Source: Peptococcaceae bacterium UBA3933 (GTDB lineage: Bacteria; Bacillota; Peptococcia; Peptococcales; BICA1-8). Taken from it: 6,061 bases of DNA. The first letter of the stretch is position 1. Each line of letters begins with the position of its first letter. The notes beneath the pieces were generated by a model. The model did no database searches, was not told where the DNA came from, and was given only the letters and a program-made list of their open reading frames with translations. Positions 1 to 6,061 of this stretch are shown piece after piece. The DNA lies in contig DGEF01000115.1 in the NCBI GenBank assembly GCA_002385805.1, forward strand, positions 539 to 6,599. Direction: 5' to 3'. The translations under genes were made by a program, and so were the position numbers.

Positions 1-1098
1 GCTGTTATTCCTTCAGTTTTAAAGGTCAGTAAGGACCTAGCCCGGGAAGCAGGTAGGCAAATCATCAGGTTAGTAGAGAAAGGAATAACCAGCAGAGATA
101 TTTTAACCTATGAAGCATTTTATAATGCTATTGTTATCCATGCTGCCATTTCCGGCTCCACCAATGGTTTATTACATTTACCGGCTATTGCCCGGGAGGC
201 GGGAGTTTATATAGACCCTGATCTATTTGATCAAGTTAATCGTAAAGTACCTTTTATTGTGAATACCAGACCTGCCGGTAAATACCCTACCGAGTATTTT
301 TGGTATGCCGGAGGTGTGCCAGGTGTAATGCTGGCCTTAAAAGATTATTTGTACTTAGATGTGCTGACTTGTACCGGTAAGACATTAGGAGAAAATTTAG
401 CGGAAATTGAAAGTTCCAGTTGGTTTATTACCAATAACGGCTACTTAAATAAATACGGGTTAAAACCGGAAGAGATCATTTATTCGGTGGATAAGCCTAT
501 TAAAAAAGAAGGCGCAATTGCCATCTTAAAAGGCAATTTGGCTCCTGATGGAGCAGTTATAAAACACTCTGCCGTGGATCCCCAGATGCATATTCATGTA
601 GGTCCGGCAAAGGTTTTTAGTGATGAGTTAACAGCACGACAGGCTATTCTTTCCGGCCAGATTAAACCAAATGATGTAGTTGTGGTTCGTTACGCAGGAC
701 CCAAAGGAAGTGGTATGCCAGAGATGTTTTATACTACAGAGGCCATTTGCTCTAATCCGGAATTAATTGCCACAACAGCTTTGATTACTGATGGGAGATT
801 TTCGGGGGCTACCCGGGGTCCAGCTATCGGTCATGTTTCCCCAGAGGCCGTTGAAGGTGGTCCTATTGCTTTAATCGAAGATGGGGATTTAATTAAAATC
901 GATATCCCAGCACGGCAGTTAAATATAATTGGGGTTAAAGGTAAATTGAAGGTAGATAAAGAAATTGAGAGAATCTTAGCAGAACGGAAACAAAAATGGT
1001 TAGAAGAAAACAACACTAAAATTACCTCTGAGCCTGGTATTTTAGGTATTTATAAAAAACTGGCTACATCAGCCATGTGGGGCGGCTATATGAAATAA
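1..1098 (+). CDS. IlvD/Edd-family sugar-acid (or dihydroxy-acid) dehydratase, 5' end cut by window
   Basis: This is the C-terminal 365 residues of an Fe-S dehydratase that converts a 2,3-dihydroxy acid or aldonic acid to its 2-keto-3-deoxy product. The frame is open from base 1, so the GTG at 259 is internal. Visible motifs, numbered from the first visible codon, are SGSTNG (51-56; usually GGSTN), AGGVPGVM, TGKT (125-128), GPKGSGMPEM (233-242, whose Glu241 is the expected Mg2+ ligand) and TDGRFSG (263-269, whose Ser268 is the expected catalytic base), followed by IGHVSPEA and EGGPIALIEDGD. Family members have about 550-650 residues, so roughly 200 are missing, including the cysteines that hold the cluster. 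The middle part (HAA-SGSTN-LLHLPAIA, NRKVP, TGKTLGENL) recalls the YjhG/YagF sugar-acid branch, while the C-terminal part looks more like ordinary IlvD. The neighbours (DgoD, LarA-like, GlcDE) favour sugar-acid catabolism over branched-chain amino acid synthesis. The family is certain; the substrate is not known. Confidence 0.9.
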   Translation, partial: AVIPSVLKVSKDLAREAGRQIIRLVEKGITSRDILTYEAFYNAIVIHAAISGSTNGLLHLPAIAREAGVYIDPDLFDQVNRKVPFIVNTRPAGKYPTEYFWYAGGVPGVMLALKDYLYLDVLTCTGKTLGENLAEIESSSWFITNNGYLNKYGLKPEEIIYSVDKPIKKEGAIAILKGNLAPDGAVIKHSAVDPQMHIHVGPAKVFSDELTARQAILSGQIKPNDVVVVRYAGPKGSGMPEMFYTTEAICSNPELIATTALITDGRFSGATRGPAIGHVSPEAVEGGPIALIEDGDLIKIDIPARQLNIIGVKGKLKVDKEIERILAERKQKWLEENNTKITSEPGILGIYKKLATSAMWGGYMK

Positions 1099-1106
1099 AA
1101 AAGATT

Positions 1107-1112
1107 GGAGAT
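1107..1112 (+). promoter_or_regulatory. Ribosome binding site GGAGAT deciding the LarA-like start
   Basis: GGAGAT lies 10 bases before the ATG at 1123 (12 bases counted from the GGAG core). Two earlier in-frame starts are less likely: the TTG at 1105 overlaps this site and has no good site upstream of it, and the ATG at 1111 directly abuts GGAG with no spacer. The spacing to 1123 is slightly long, so the choice is probable rather than certain. Confidence 0.6.
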
Positions 1113-1122
1113 GAACTTCAAG

Positions 1123-2394
1123 ATGAGTGTAATTCTAAATATCCTTAAAGATATTCCTTTACCTAAAATGGTTAGAATAAGGCAGAAATTTGATGATTCC
1201 TATCTAGAAAATTTAACGGAGAAATTACAAGAAGAATTACAAAAACCAGGGTGTCTGGAAAAAATTAAGCCGGGGCAAGATGTGGCTGTTTGTGTGGGCA
1301 GCCGGGGTGTAGCCAATATAGCTACAGTTACCAAGACTGTTGTAGATGCTCTAAAAGAAAAAGGGGCTAAACCCTTTATTGTGCCCTGTATGGGTAGCCA
1401 TGGTGGGGCTACAGCCCAAGGACAAAGAGAAGTATTAGAGCACTTAGGGGTCAGTGAAGAAGCTATGGGTGTGCCTATTAAGTCCTCTATGGAAGTGGTT
1501 GAGATTGATAAATTGGAAAACGGTTTGCCAATTTACGTGGATAAATATTGCTATGAAGCCGATGCTGTAATCGTTATTAACCGGGTTAAACCACATACAG
1601 CTTTCCGCGGACCATATGAAAGTGGTTTAATGAAAATGATTACCATCGGCATGGGAAAACAAAAAGGTGCAGAAAGTGTTCACCAAATGGGCTTTAAACA
1701 TATGGCGGAAAATGTCCCCCAAGCTGCTTTAAAAATTATGAAACATGTTCCTATTGTTTTTGGGGTAGCTACAGTGGAAAATGCCTATGACCAAACCTGT
1801 TTGGTAGAAGTAGTACCGGCAGCAGAAATAGAGAAAAGGGAACCTGAATTATTAAAAATAGCTAAAGAGCGCATGCCTAAGTTTCTCTTTGATCAGTTTG
1901 ATGTCTTGGTTGTTGATTATATTGGGAAAAACATCAGTGGTGACGGAATGGACCCCAATGTAACCGGTAAATACCCTACCCCTTATGCTACCGGAGGGCC
2001 GGATATTACGAAAGTGGTTGTCTTAGATTTAACACCTGAAACTGGTGGTAACGCTAACGGTATAGGCACAGCCGATTTTACTACGAAAAGAGCTGTAGAT
2101 AAGATGGATTTGGAAATGACTTATGCTAATGGGTTGACTTCTACAGTTTGTTCGCCGACTAAAATCGCAACTTATTTTGAAAATGATCTTCTGGCCATTA
2201 AAGCAGCTATTAAAACCTGTAATATTCTGGACTATCACCAATGTCGATTAGTTAGGATTAAAGATACTTTACATTTAGGAGAAATTGAAATCTCCGTGGC
2301 CATGTTGGAAGAAGCCAGGAAACACCCGGATATTGAAATAATTTCCGAACCCTATGAAATGGAATTTGATGAAGAAGGAAATTTACCTAAGTAA
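1123..2394 (+). CDS. LarA-like (DUF2088) putative nickel-dependent 2-hydroxy-acid racemase/epimerase
   Basis: A 423-residue protein of the lactate-racemase superfamily, close to the length of LarA itself. LarA-type enzymes use a nickel-pincer nucleotide attached to a lysine to take and return hydride at C2 of a 2-hydroxy acid. Visible candidates are Arg61 in GSRG, His93 in MGSHGGAT, His158 in VKPHT, Lys171 in SGLMKM and His187 in SVHQMGF. These match in order, and almost in spacing, the residues I recall as His108, His174, Lys184 and His200 of Lactobacillus LarA, with about three extra residues between the second His and the Lys. The Asp of the LarA DxxR motif is not evident near Arg61. No signal peptide or membrane segment is seen, so it is probably cytosolic. 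It follows the dehydratase by 24 bases, suggesting one transcript. Given the neighbours, the substrate is more likely a sugar acid than lactate. This is inference, and a non-racemase role is possible because many DUF2088 proteins are uncharacterised. The cofactor genes larB, larC and larE are not in the window. Confidence 0.8.
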   Translation: MSVILNILKDIPLPKMVRIRQKFDDSYLENLTEKLQEELQKPGCLEKIKPGQDVAVCVGSRGVANIATVTKTVVDALKEKGAKPFIVPCMGSHGGATAQGQREVLEHLGVSEEAMGVPIKSSMEVVEIDKLENGLPIYVDKYCYEADAVIVINRVKPHTAFRGPYESGLMKMITIGMGKQKGAESVHQMGFKHMAENVPQAALKIMKHVPIVFGVATVENAYDQTCLVEVVPAAEIEKREPELLKIAKERMPKFLFDQFDVLVVDYIGKNISGDGMDPNVTGKYPTPYATGGPDITKVVVLDLTPETGGNANGIGTADFTTKRAVDKMDLEMTYANGLTSTVCSPTKIATYFENDLLAIKAAIKTCNILDYHQCRLVRIKDTLHLGEIEISVAMLEEARKHPDIEIISEPYEMEFDEEGNLPK

Positions 2395-2420
2395 GTAATA
2401 TTTAAACCTAAAAATCGCAA

Positions 2421-2448
2421 GCCACTGGCCACTAACAACTAGCCACTT
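2421..2448 (+). repeat. Four-copy tandem 7-base repeat (GCCACTN)
   Basis: Four consecutive heptamers, GCCACTG, GCCACTA, ACAACTA and GCCACTT, fill the centre of the 73-base gap between the LarA-like gene and dgoD. Copies 1, 2 and 4 share GCCACT, and copy 3 differs from copy 2 at two positions. The repeat has no clear inverted partner, so it is not a hairpin terminator. It ends before the dgoD ribosome site. It may be a member of a dispersed short tandem repeat family or an operator-like array; its function is unknown. Confidence 0.6.
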
Positions 2449-2451
2449 AAG

Positions 2452-2457
2452 AAAGGG
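2452..2457 (+). promoter_or_regulatory. Ribosome binding site AAAGGG for dgoD
   Basis: AAAGGG lies 10 bases before the ATG at 2468. It supports that start, which also gives exactly the N-terminus and length expected for DgoD. Confidence 0.55.
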
Positions 2458-2467
2458 ATGTAGATAT

Positions 2468-3616
2468 ATGAAAATTACCAAATTAGAATTGTTTAAGGTT
2501 TTACCCCGTTGGTTGTTTTTAAAAATAGAAACAGATGAAGGGATCTGTGGTTGGGGTGAGCCTGTAATCGAAGGACGGGCGGATACAGTCAGAGCTGCCG
2601 TAGAAGAATTAAGTGAATACCTAATTGGGCAAGACCCCTTAAAAATTGAAGATCATTGGCAGGTTTTATACCGGGCCGGTTTTTACCGGGGGGGACCTAT
2701 TTTAATGAGTGCTATTGCCGGTATAGACCAGGCTCTCTGGGATATTAAAGGTAAATACTATAACGCACCTATTTATCAATTATTAGGTGGTCCCTGCCGG
2801 GAAAAGATTAGAGTATATTGCTGGATTGGCGGTGACCGTCCCGCGGATGTCGGTAAAGCGGCCAAGGAAAAAATGGAACAGGGTTATACAGCAGTAAAGA
2901 TGAATGGTACTGAGGAGTTACATTATATTGACTCTTATGCCAAAGTAGAAGCAGCCGTATCCCGGGTGGCTGCCATCCGGGAAGCCTGTGGTCCTCATTT
3001 TGGTATTGCGGTAGATTTTCACGGCAGGGTTCATAAAGCCATGGCCAAGGTTTTAGCCAAAGAGTTGGAGCCCTTTAAACTTATGTTTATTGAAGAACCG
3101 GTACTACCGGAAAATAATGAAGCCTTAAGGGACATTGCAAACCATACTTCTACACCTATTGCTACCGGGGAAAGAATGTTTTCCCGGTGGGACTTTAAAA
3201 ATTTATTGGCTGACGGCTATGTGGATATTATTCAACCTGATTTGTCTCATGCCGGTGGAATTACAGAATGTAAAAAAATCAGTGCTATGGCAGAAGCCTA
3301 TGATGTGGCTGTTGCTCCTCACTGCCCCTTAGGACCTATTGCCTTAGCGGCTTGCCTTCAGTTAGATGCCTGCACACCTAATGTTTTCATCCAGGAGCAG
3401 AGCCTAGGGATTCATTACAACCGGGGCGGGGATCTTTTAGACTATCTAAAAGACCCAAAAGTATTTACTTACGAAAACGGGTTTGTAAAAATACCGGAAG
3501 GGCCTGGTTTAGGCATTGAGGTTAATGAAGAGAAAGTACGGGAAATGGCTCAAAAAGGCCACAACTGGAAAAACCCGGTATGGCGTAATGAAGATGGTAC
3601 TGTGGCAGAGTGGTAG
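2468..3616 (+). CDS. dgoD: D-galactonate dehydratase (enolase superfamily)
   Basis: Converts D-galactonate to 2-dehydro-3-deoxy-D-galactonate and water in the cytosol, the entry step of the DeLey-Doudoroff route. The 382 residues equal the length of E. coli DgoD, and long stretches match it from memory: ETDEG-GWGEPVIEGRA, the stretch around YRAGFYRGGPILMSAIAG (68-85), GERMFSR, PDLSHAGGITEC, APHCPLGPIALAAC, and the C-terminal VAEW. The N-terminal capping domain covers about residues 1-120 and the TIM-barrel domain follows. Expected Mg2+ ligands are Asp183, Glu209 and Glu235. The acid/base pair is His185 (in DFHGR) and His285 (in APHC), with Asp258 positioned to support His285. No key residue is missing. 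The gene sits 73 bases after the LarA-like gene, the widest gap in the window, and its stop codon overlaps the next ribosome site. A related aldonate as the true substrate cannot be excluded, but the match to DgoD is close enough to name it. Confidence 0.93.
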   Translation: MKITKLELFKVLPRWLFLKIETDEGICGWGEPVIEGRADTVRAAVEELSEYLIGQDPLKIEDHWQVLYRAGFYRGGPILMSAIAGIDQALWDIKGKYYNAPIYQLLGGPCREKIRVYCWIGGDRPADVGKAAKEKMEQGYTAVKMNGTEELHYIDSYAKVEAAVSRVAAIREACGPHFGIAVDFHGRVHKAMAKVLAKELEPFKLMFIEEPVLPENNEALRDIANHTSTPIATGERMFSRWDFKNLLADGYVDIIQPDLSHAGGITECKKISAMAEAYDVAVAPHCPLGPIALAACLQLDACTPNVFIQEQSLGIHYNRGGDLLDYLKDPKVFTYENGFVKIPEGPGLGIEVNEEKVREMAQKGHNWKNPVWRNEDGTVAEW

Positions 3617-3620
3617 GTGA
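3615..3620 (+). promoter_or_regulatory. Ribosome binding site AGGTGA overlapping the dgoD stop codon
   Basis: AGGTGA shares two bases with the dgoD TAG stop (3614-3616) and lies five bases before the ATG at 3626. The GTG at 3617 is in the same frame and directly abuts the stop, but it falls inside this site and has no good site upstream, so the ATG at 3626 is preferred. The arrangement suggests translational coupling of the GlcD-type gene to dgoD. Confidence 0.65.
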
Positions 3621-3625
3621 AAAAA

Positions 3626-5002
3626 ATGTTGGATAAAAAAATAATCAGGGAACTGGCTCAAATTGTTGGTCGAGAGAATATTCTTTCCAGTAAAATAACA
3701 CTAACAACTTATTCATATGACTCTTCGCCCTTTTTTGGAATGCCTGGGGCTGTAGTTTTTCCCACCTCCACGGAAGAGGTAGTGGAGGTAGTTAAACTAG
3801 CCAATAAATACGGAATATCTTTAACACCACGTGGAGCAGGCACCTGCCTAAGTGGAGGTGCCATTACTTCTGATGAAGGTATTATCATTTCTCTGACCAG
3901 GTTTAATAAAATTTTAGAGATTAATCCGGTAGATAAAGTTGCCGTAGTAGAACCTGGGGTAACAAATTTACAGGTACAATTAGCAGCCCGCCCTTATGGG
4001 TTAATGTTTGCTCCTGACCCGGGAAGTCAAAACGTAGCAACCATTGGCGGAAATATTGCGGAAAACGCCGGGGGTATGCGGGGGGTAAAATACGGTTGTA
4101 CAAAAGAACACGTGCTGGGTTTAGAGGTAGTCTTGCCTTCCGGTGAGGTAATCAGGACAGGAAGTGTCAATTCCCAGCTAACGGCAGAAGTGGATTTAAC
4201 CCACCTTTTCTGTGGTTCTGAAGGGATTTTAGGCATTATTACAAAAGCCTGGCTGGTTTTATCACTACTCAGTGAAACAGTACAAACTATGACTACCACT
4301 TTTGCCAGTATCGAAGATGCCGGTGCTTGTGTGGCGGAAATCATAGCTAACGGGGTTATCCCTACGGCTATGGAAATAATGGATAATACGGTAATTAAGG
4401 CTGTTGATGACTATTTGAATTTAGGGTTTCCCAGGGATGCACAAGCCTTACTTTTACTAGAAATAGATGGTTTTGCCAAAGATGTAGAAGTACAGGTGGC
4501 AACTATTATAAACGCCTTTAAGAATAACAACGCGTTAAGTTATAAGGTTGCTCAGAACGAAGAGGAGAGACAGGAGTTGTGGATTGCGCGTCGCTCTGTA
4601 AACGGTGCCCTGGGTCGGTTAAAGCCGGCTAATATTGTCCATGATATTGTTGTTCCTCGGGATCGCTTGGCTACCATGTTAAAAAGATCAGCAGAAATTG
4701 CAAAAAAATACGGAGTTATTAATGGACAAGTTGCTCATGCCGGTGACGGCAATATTCATCCTACTCTGTATTTTGATCACCGTAACCCTCAAGAAGTGGA
4801 AGGTGTGGAAAAAGCTTGTGATGAGATTATTAAAGAAACAATCGCTTTAGGAGGCTCTATTTCCGGTGAACACGGCATCGGTTTGGAAAAATTAAAATAT
4901 GTTCCCTTAGCTTTTTCTCAACCCAGTCTGGAATATATGAAAAAGATTAAGAATTCTTTTGACCCGGAAAATAAATTTAATCCAGGTAAACTTTTACCTT
5001 AG
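3626..5002 (+). CDS. glcD: GlcD-type FAD-linked 2-hydroxy-acid dehydrogenase subunit
   Basis: A 458-residue flavoprotein of the glycolate oxidase GlcD / D-lactate dehydrogenase / D-2-hydroxyglutarate dehydrogenase family, which oxidises a 2-hydroxy acid to the 2-keto acid. Numbered from the ATG at 3626, the FAD_binding_4 (PCMH-type) domain spans about residues 40-210, with PRGAGT (68-73), ATIGGN-AENAGG from 138, YG-T-EHVLGLEVVLPSGE and CGSEGILGI (196-204). The FAD-oxidase C-terminal domain follows, with HAGDGNIHP (371-379) and SGEHGIG (413-419). His371, His378 and Glu415 are the expected metal ligands and His416 the expected catalytic base. The protein ends with the usual FDP-NKFNPGK. It therefore appears complete and active. 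It is followed by a GlcE-type gene rather than by etfAB, pointing to a GlcDEF-type complex. The substrate is not fixed by sequence: glycolate, glycerate and D-lactate are all plausible. Starting at the GTG at 3617 would add three residues. Confidence 0.9.
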   Translation: MLDKKIIRELAQIVGRENILSSKITLTTYSYDSSPFFGMPGAVVFPTSTEEVVEVVKLANKYGISLTPRGAGTCLSGGAITSDEGIIISLTRFNKILEINPVDKVAVVEPGVTNLQVQLAARPYGLMFAPDPGSQNVATIGGNIAENAGGMRGVKYGCTKEHVLGLEVVLPSGEVIRTGSVNSQLTAEVDLTHLFCGSEGILGIITKAWLVLSLLSETVQTMTTTFASIEDAGACVAEIIANGVIPTAMEIMDNTVIKAVDDYLNLGFPRDAQALLLLEIDGFAKDVEVQVATIINAFKNNNALSYKVAQNEEERQELWIARRSVNGALGRLKPANIVHDIVVPRDRLATMLKRSAEIAKKYGVINGQVAHAGDGNIHPTLYFDHRNPQEVEGVEKACDEIIKETIALGGSISGEHGIGLEKLKYVPLAFSQPSLEYMKKIKNSFDPENKFNPGKLLP

Positions 5003-5013
5003 GCCAAAGGGTT

Positions 5014-5020
5014 AAGGAGG
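5014..5020 (+). promoter_or_regulatory. Consensus ribosome binding site AAGGAGG for the GlcE-type gene
   Basis: AAGGAGG sits seven bases before the ATG at 5028, in the 25-base gap after the GlcD-type stop. It is the strongest ribosome site in the window and fixes the start of a gene that has no stop codon inside the window. Confidence 0.85.
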
Positions 5021-5027
5021 CAAATAA

Positions 5028-6061
5028 ATGACAGAGTTAAAGGCACTTTTTGCGAAAATAACCAAGAAAGAAAATATCCAAACCGATGTTGGAGCCTGGC
5101 AGGATATTTTAGGTATAGATTATGAGCCGGATCTTTTGGTCGCTCCTGAAACTGTAGAAGAAATTGGCGAAATAATGAAAATTGCCAATAAGCATAAAAT
5201 ACCTGTCTATCCTCTAGGCAGTGGTTCTCAATTTAGTCAGGGTGTTGCCCCCTTTAAGGGCGGAATACTCCTTTCTCTGAGAAATCTTAAGAAAATCACG
5301 GAATACCGTCCCAGTAATATGAGTGTGGAAGTGGAAGCAGGAATTACCCTGGAAGAATTGACTAATGTTTTAATTAAAGATAATCTTTATTTTCCTATTC
5401 AAACGGAAAATCCCAAGTCTACCTTAGGTGGATTAGTGGCTCGTAACGGTTATGGCCGCAATAGATACAAATACCATACTATACGGAAATATGTGCTGGG
5501 CGTGGAATTTGTTTCACCGGAAGGTGAGCTTGTCCGTGTGGGAGGCCGGACTGTAAAAAATGTAAGCAGTTTAGATGTATCTCAATTAATAACCGGTTCC
5601 TGGGGCATATTGGGAATAATCACCAAGATTACTCTCCGGGTTCAACCCCTTCCGGAAGCAAATGAAATACTGGAATTGGAAGTTGGAAATTTAACTGAAC
5701 TAAGTGAGAAAGTAAGCAATGTTTTAAAAGAACCTTTAAGTTTGAATTCCATGATTTTTTATCAAAAGGATAAGAAATACTATCTACAAATAGAGCTGGA
5801 AGGTTTTAAAGATACTATTCAATTACAAAGAAAAGGTTTGCAGGAGAAATATGGTTTTCAGTTAGTTAAATCATTAGAAACAAAAACAGTTTTCCCGAAT
5901 AAGATTTCTTTAAGTTTATCCAAATACCTGGACGGACTAAAAGGTTTGGAAAAACTAGCACGAGAACAACATGTTTCCTTGGCTGTCAGGGGTAATATAA
6001 CCAACGGTATCTTGGAATTTAGTATAAATGAAGAAAATAAAGCTTTGTTGGAAAAAATTGC
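5028..6061 (+). CDS. glcE: GlcE-type FAD-binding oxidase subunit, 3' end cut by window
   Basis: An open frame of 344 full codons runs to the right edge with no stop. It encodes an FAD_binding_4 protein resembling GlcE, the second flavin-binding subunit of glycolate oxidase. Visible motifs are PLGSGSQ (62-68), STLGGLVARNGYGRNR (131-146), YVLGVEFVSPEGELVRVGGR (155-174), KNVSSLDVSQL (177-187) and GSWGILGIITK (190-200). In the part visible it lacks the HxGDGNxH and GEHG metal and catalytic motifs that GlcD carries, as is normal for GlcE, so it probably supports assembly or electron transfer rather than substrate oxidation. The usual GlcE length is about 350-400 residues, so only a short C-terminal piece should be missing. 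Variations from familiar GlcE include SSLDV where a GYD-type sequence is common, and a Trp in GSWG where Leu is usual. An iron-sulfur GlcF gene is expected next but lies outside the window. No signal peptide or membrane segment is evident. Confidence 0.85.
   Translation, partial: MTELKALFAKITKKENIQTDVGAWQDILGIDYEPDLLVAPETVEEIGEIMKIANKHKIPVYPLGSGSQFSQGVAPFKGGILLSLRNLKKITEYRPSNMSVEVEAGITLEELTNVLIKDNLYFPIQTENPKSTLGGLVARNGYGRNRYKYHTIRKYVLGVEFVSPEGELVRVGGRTVKNVSSLDVSQLITGSWGILGIITKITLRVQPLPEANEILELEVGNLTELSEKVSNVLKEPLSLNSMIFYQKDKKYYLQIELEGFKDTIQLQRKGLQEKYGFQLVKSLETKTVFPNKISLSLSKYLDGLKGLEKLAREQHVSLAVRGNITNGILEFSINEENKALLEKI

Noticed and set aside
275..291. A 17-base exact match with 1964-1980 (CCGGTAAATACCCTACC)
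   Set aside because: Both copies are in the same codon phase and encode GKYPT in two unrelated proteins. In the IlvD-like protein this is part of a family-conserved motif, and no flanking similarity extends beyond it, so shared codon preference and chance explain it better than a mobile or recombination repeat.
831..1016. Minus-strand reading frame of 61 codons
   Set aside because: It lies entirely inside the conserved C-terminal part of the IlvD-like gene, and its product shows no recognisable motif.
259..1098. A separate 279-residue protein starting at the GTG at 259
   Set aside because: The same frame is open back to base 1 and encodes conserved IlvD motifs before 259 (SGSTNG, LLHLPAIA), so the GTG is an internal valine codon.
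1..1098. Assignment of the first gene as ilvD for valine/isoleucine synthesis
   Set aside because: No ilvB, ilvC, ilvN or leu gene is nearby, all neighbours act on sugar acids or 2-hydroxy acids, and the central motifs lean to the sugar-acid branch, so the symbol was withheld.
1105..1122. LarA-like start at the TTG (1105) or ATG (1111)
   Set aside because: The GGAG ribosome site overlaps or abuts these codons. The ATG at 1123 is the only one with a workable spacer.
2029..2241. Minus-strand reading frame of 70 codons
   Set aside because: It lies antisense within the LarA-like gene and is low in complexity; no domain is recognisable.
2395..2467. Rho-independent terminator or riboswitch before dgoD
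   Set aside because: No GC-rich inverted repeat followed by a T-run is present, and the gap is too short for a typical riboswitch. The GCCACT units are direct, not inverted, repeats.
3135..3332. Plus-strand reading frame of 65 codons in another frame of dgoD
   Set aside because: It overlaps the region encoding the Glu235 and His285 motifs of DgoD. Its Leu-rich product is a by-product of frame shift, not a membrane protein.
3921..4344. Two overlapping minus-strand frames (3921-4103 and 4027-4344)
   Set aside because: They run antisense to the FAD-binding domain of the GlcD-type gene; neither product has a recognisable motif.

Overview
The window is one densely packed, single-strand run of five co-directional genes, all on the + strand and all for 2-hydroxy-acid or sugar-acid metabolism. 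The moderately AT-rich sequence, strong AAGGAGG-type ribosome sites, short intergenic gaps and preference for CGG arginine codons (giving many CCGG/CCCGGG words) suggest a Firmicute of the clostridial or Peptococcaceae type, probably anaerobic. This is inference from style and gene content. No rRNA or other taxonomic marker is present.

Layout: (1) 1-1098, the C-terminal two thirds of an IlvD/Edd-family dehydratase, cut by the left window edge. Its reading frame is open from base 1. (2) 1123-2394, a LarA-like protein (DUF2088, lactate-racemase superfamily) whose His/Lys spacing resembles that of the nickel-pincer racemases. (3) A 73-base gap holding a small 7-base tandem repeat. (4) 2468-3616, a D-galactonate dehydratase (DgoD) of the enolase superfamily, full length and with all catalytic residues. 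(5) 3626-5002, a GlcD-type FAD-linked 2-hydroxy-acid dehydrogenase. (6) 5028 to the right edge, a GlcE-type FAD-binding subunit, cut before its stop codon. No promoter, terminator, RNA gene, mobile element or CRISPR array was seen, and the only gap above 30 bases is the 73-base one.

How the genes could work together (inference): the two dehydratases belong to unrelated superfamilies but perform the same chemistry, converting a sugar acid to its 2-keto-3-deoxy acid. This reaction erases the stereochemistry at C2, so two C2-epimeric acids give the same product. A LarA-like C2 racemase/epimerase encoded between them would therefore let the pathway accept both epimers. GlcD and GlcE would form a membrane-associated or soluble flavoprotein oxidising a 2-hydroxy acid such as glycolate, glycerate or D-lactate, with an iron-sulfur GlcF subunit expected just downstream. 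The aldolase, kinase, transporter and regulator expected for a complete pathway are not in this window. The most interesting point is the candidate nickel-pincer epimerase embedded in a sugar-acid operon.
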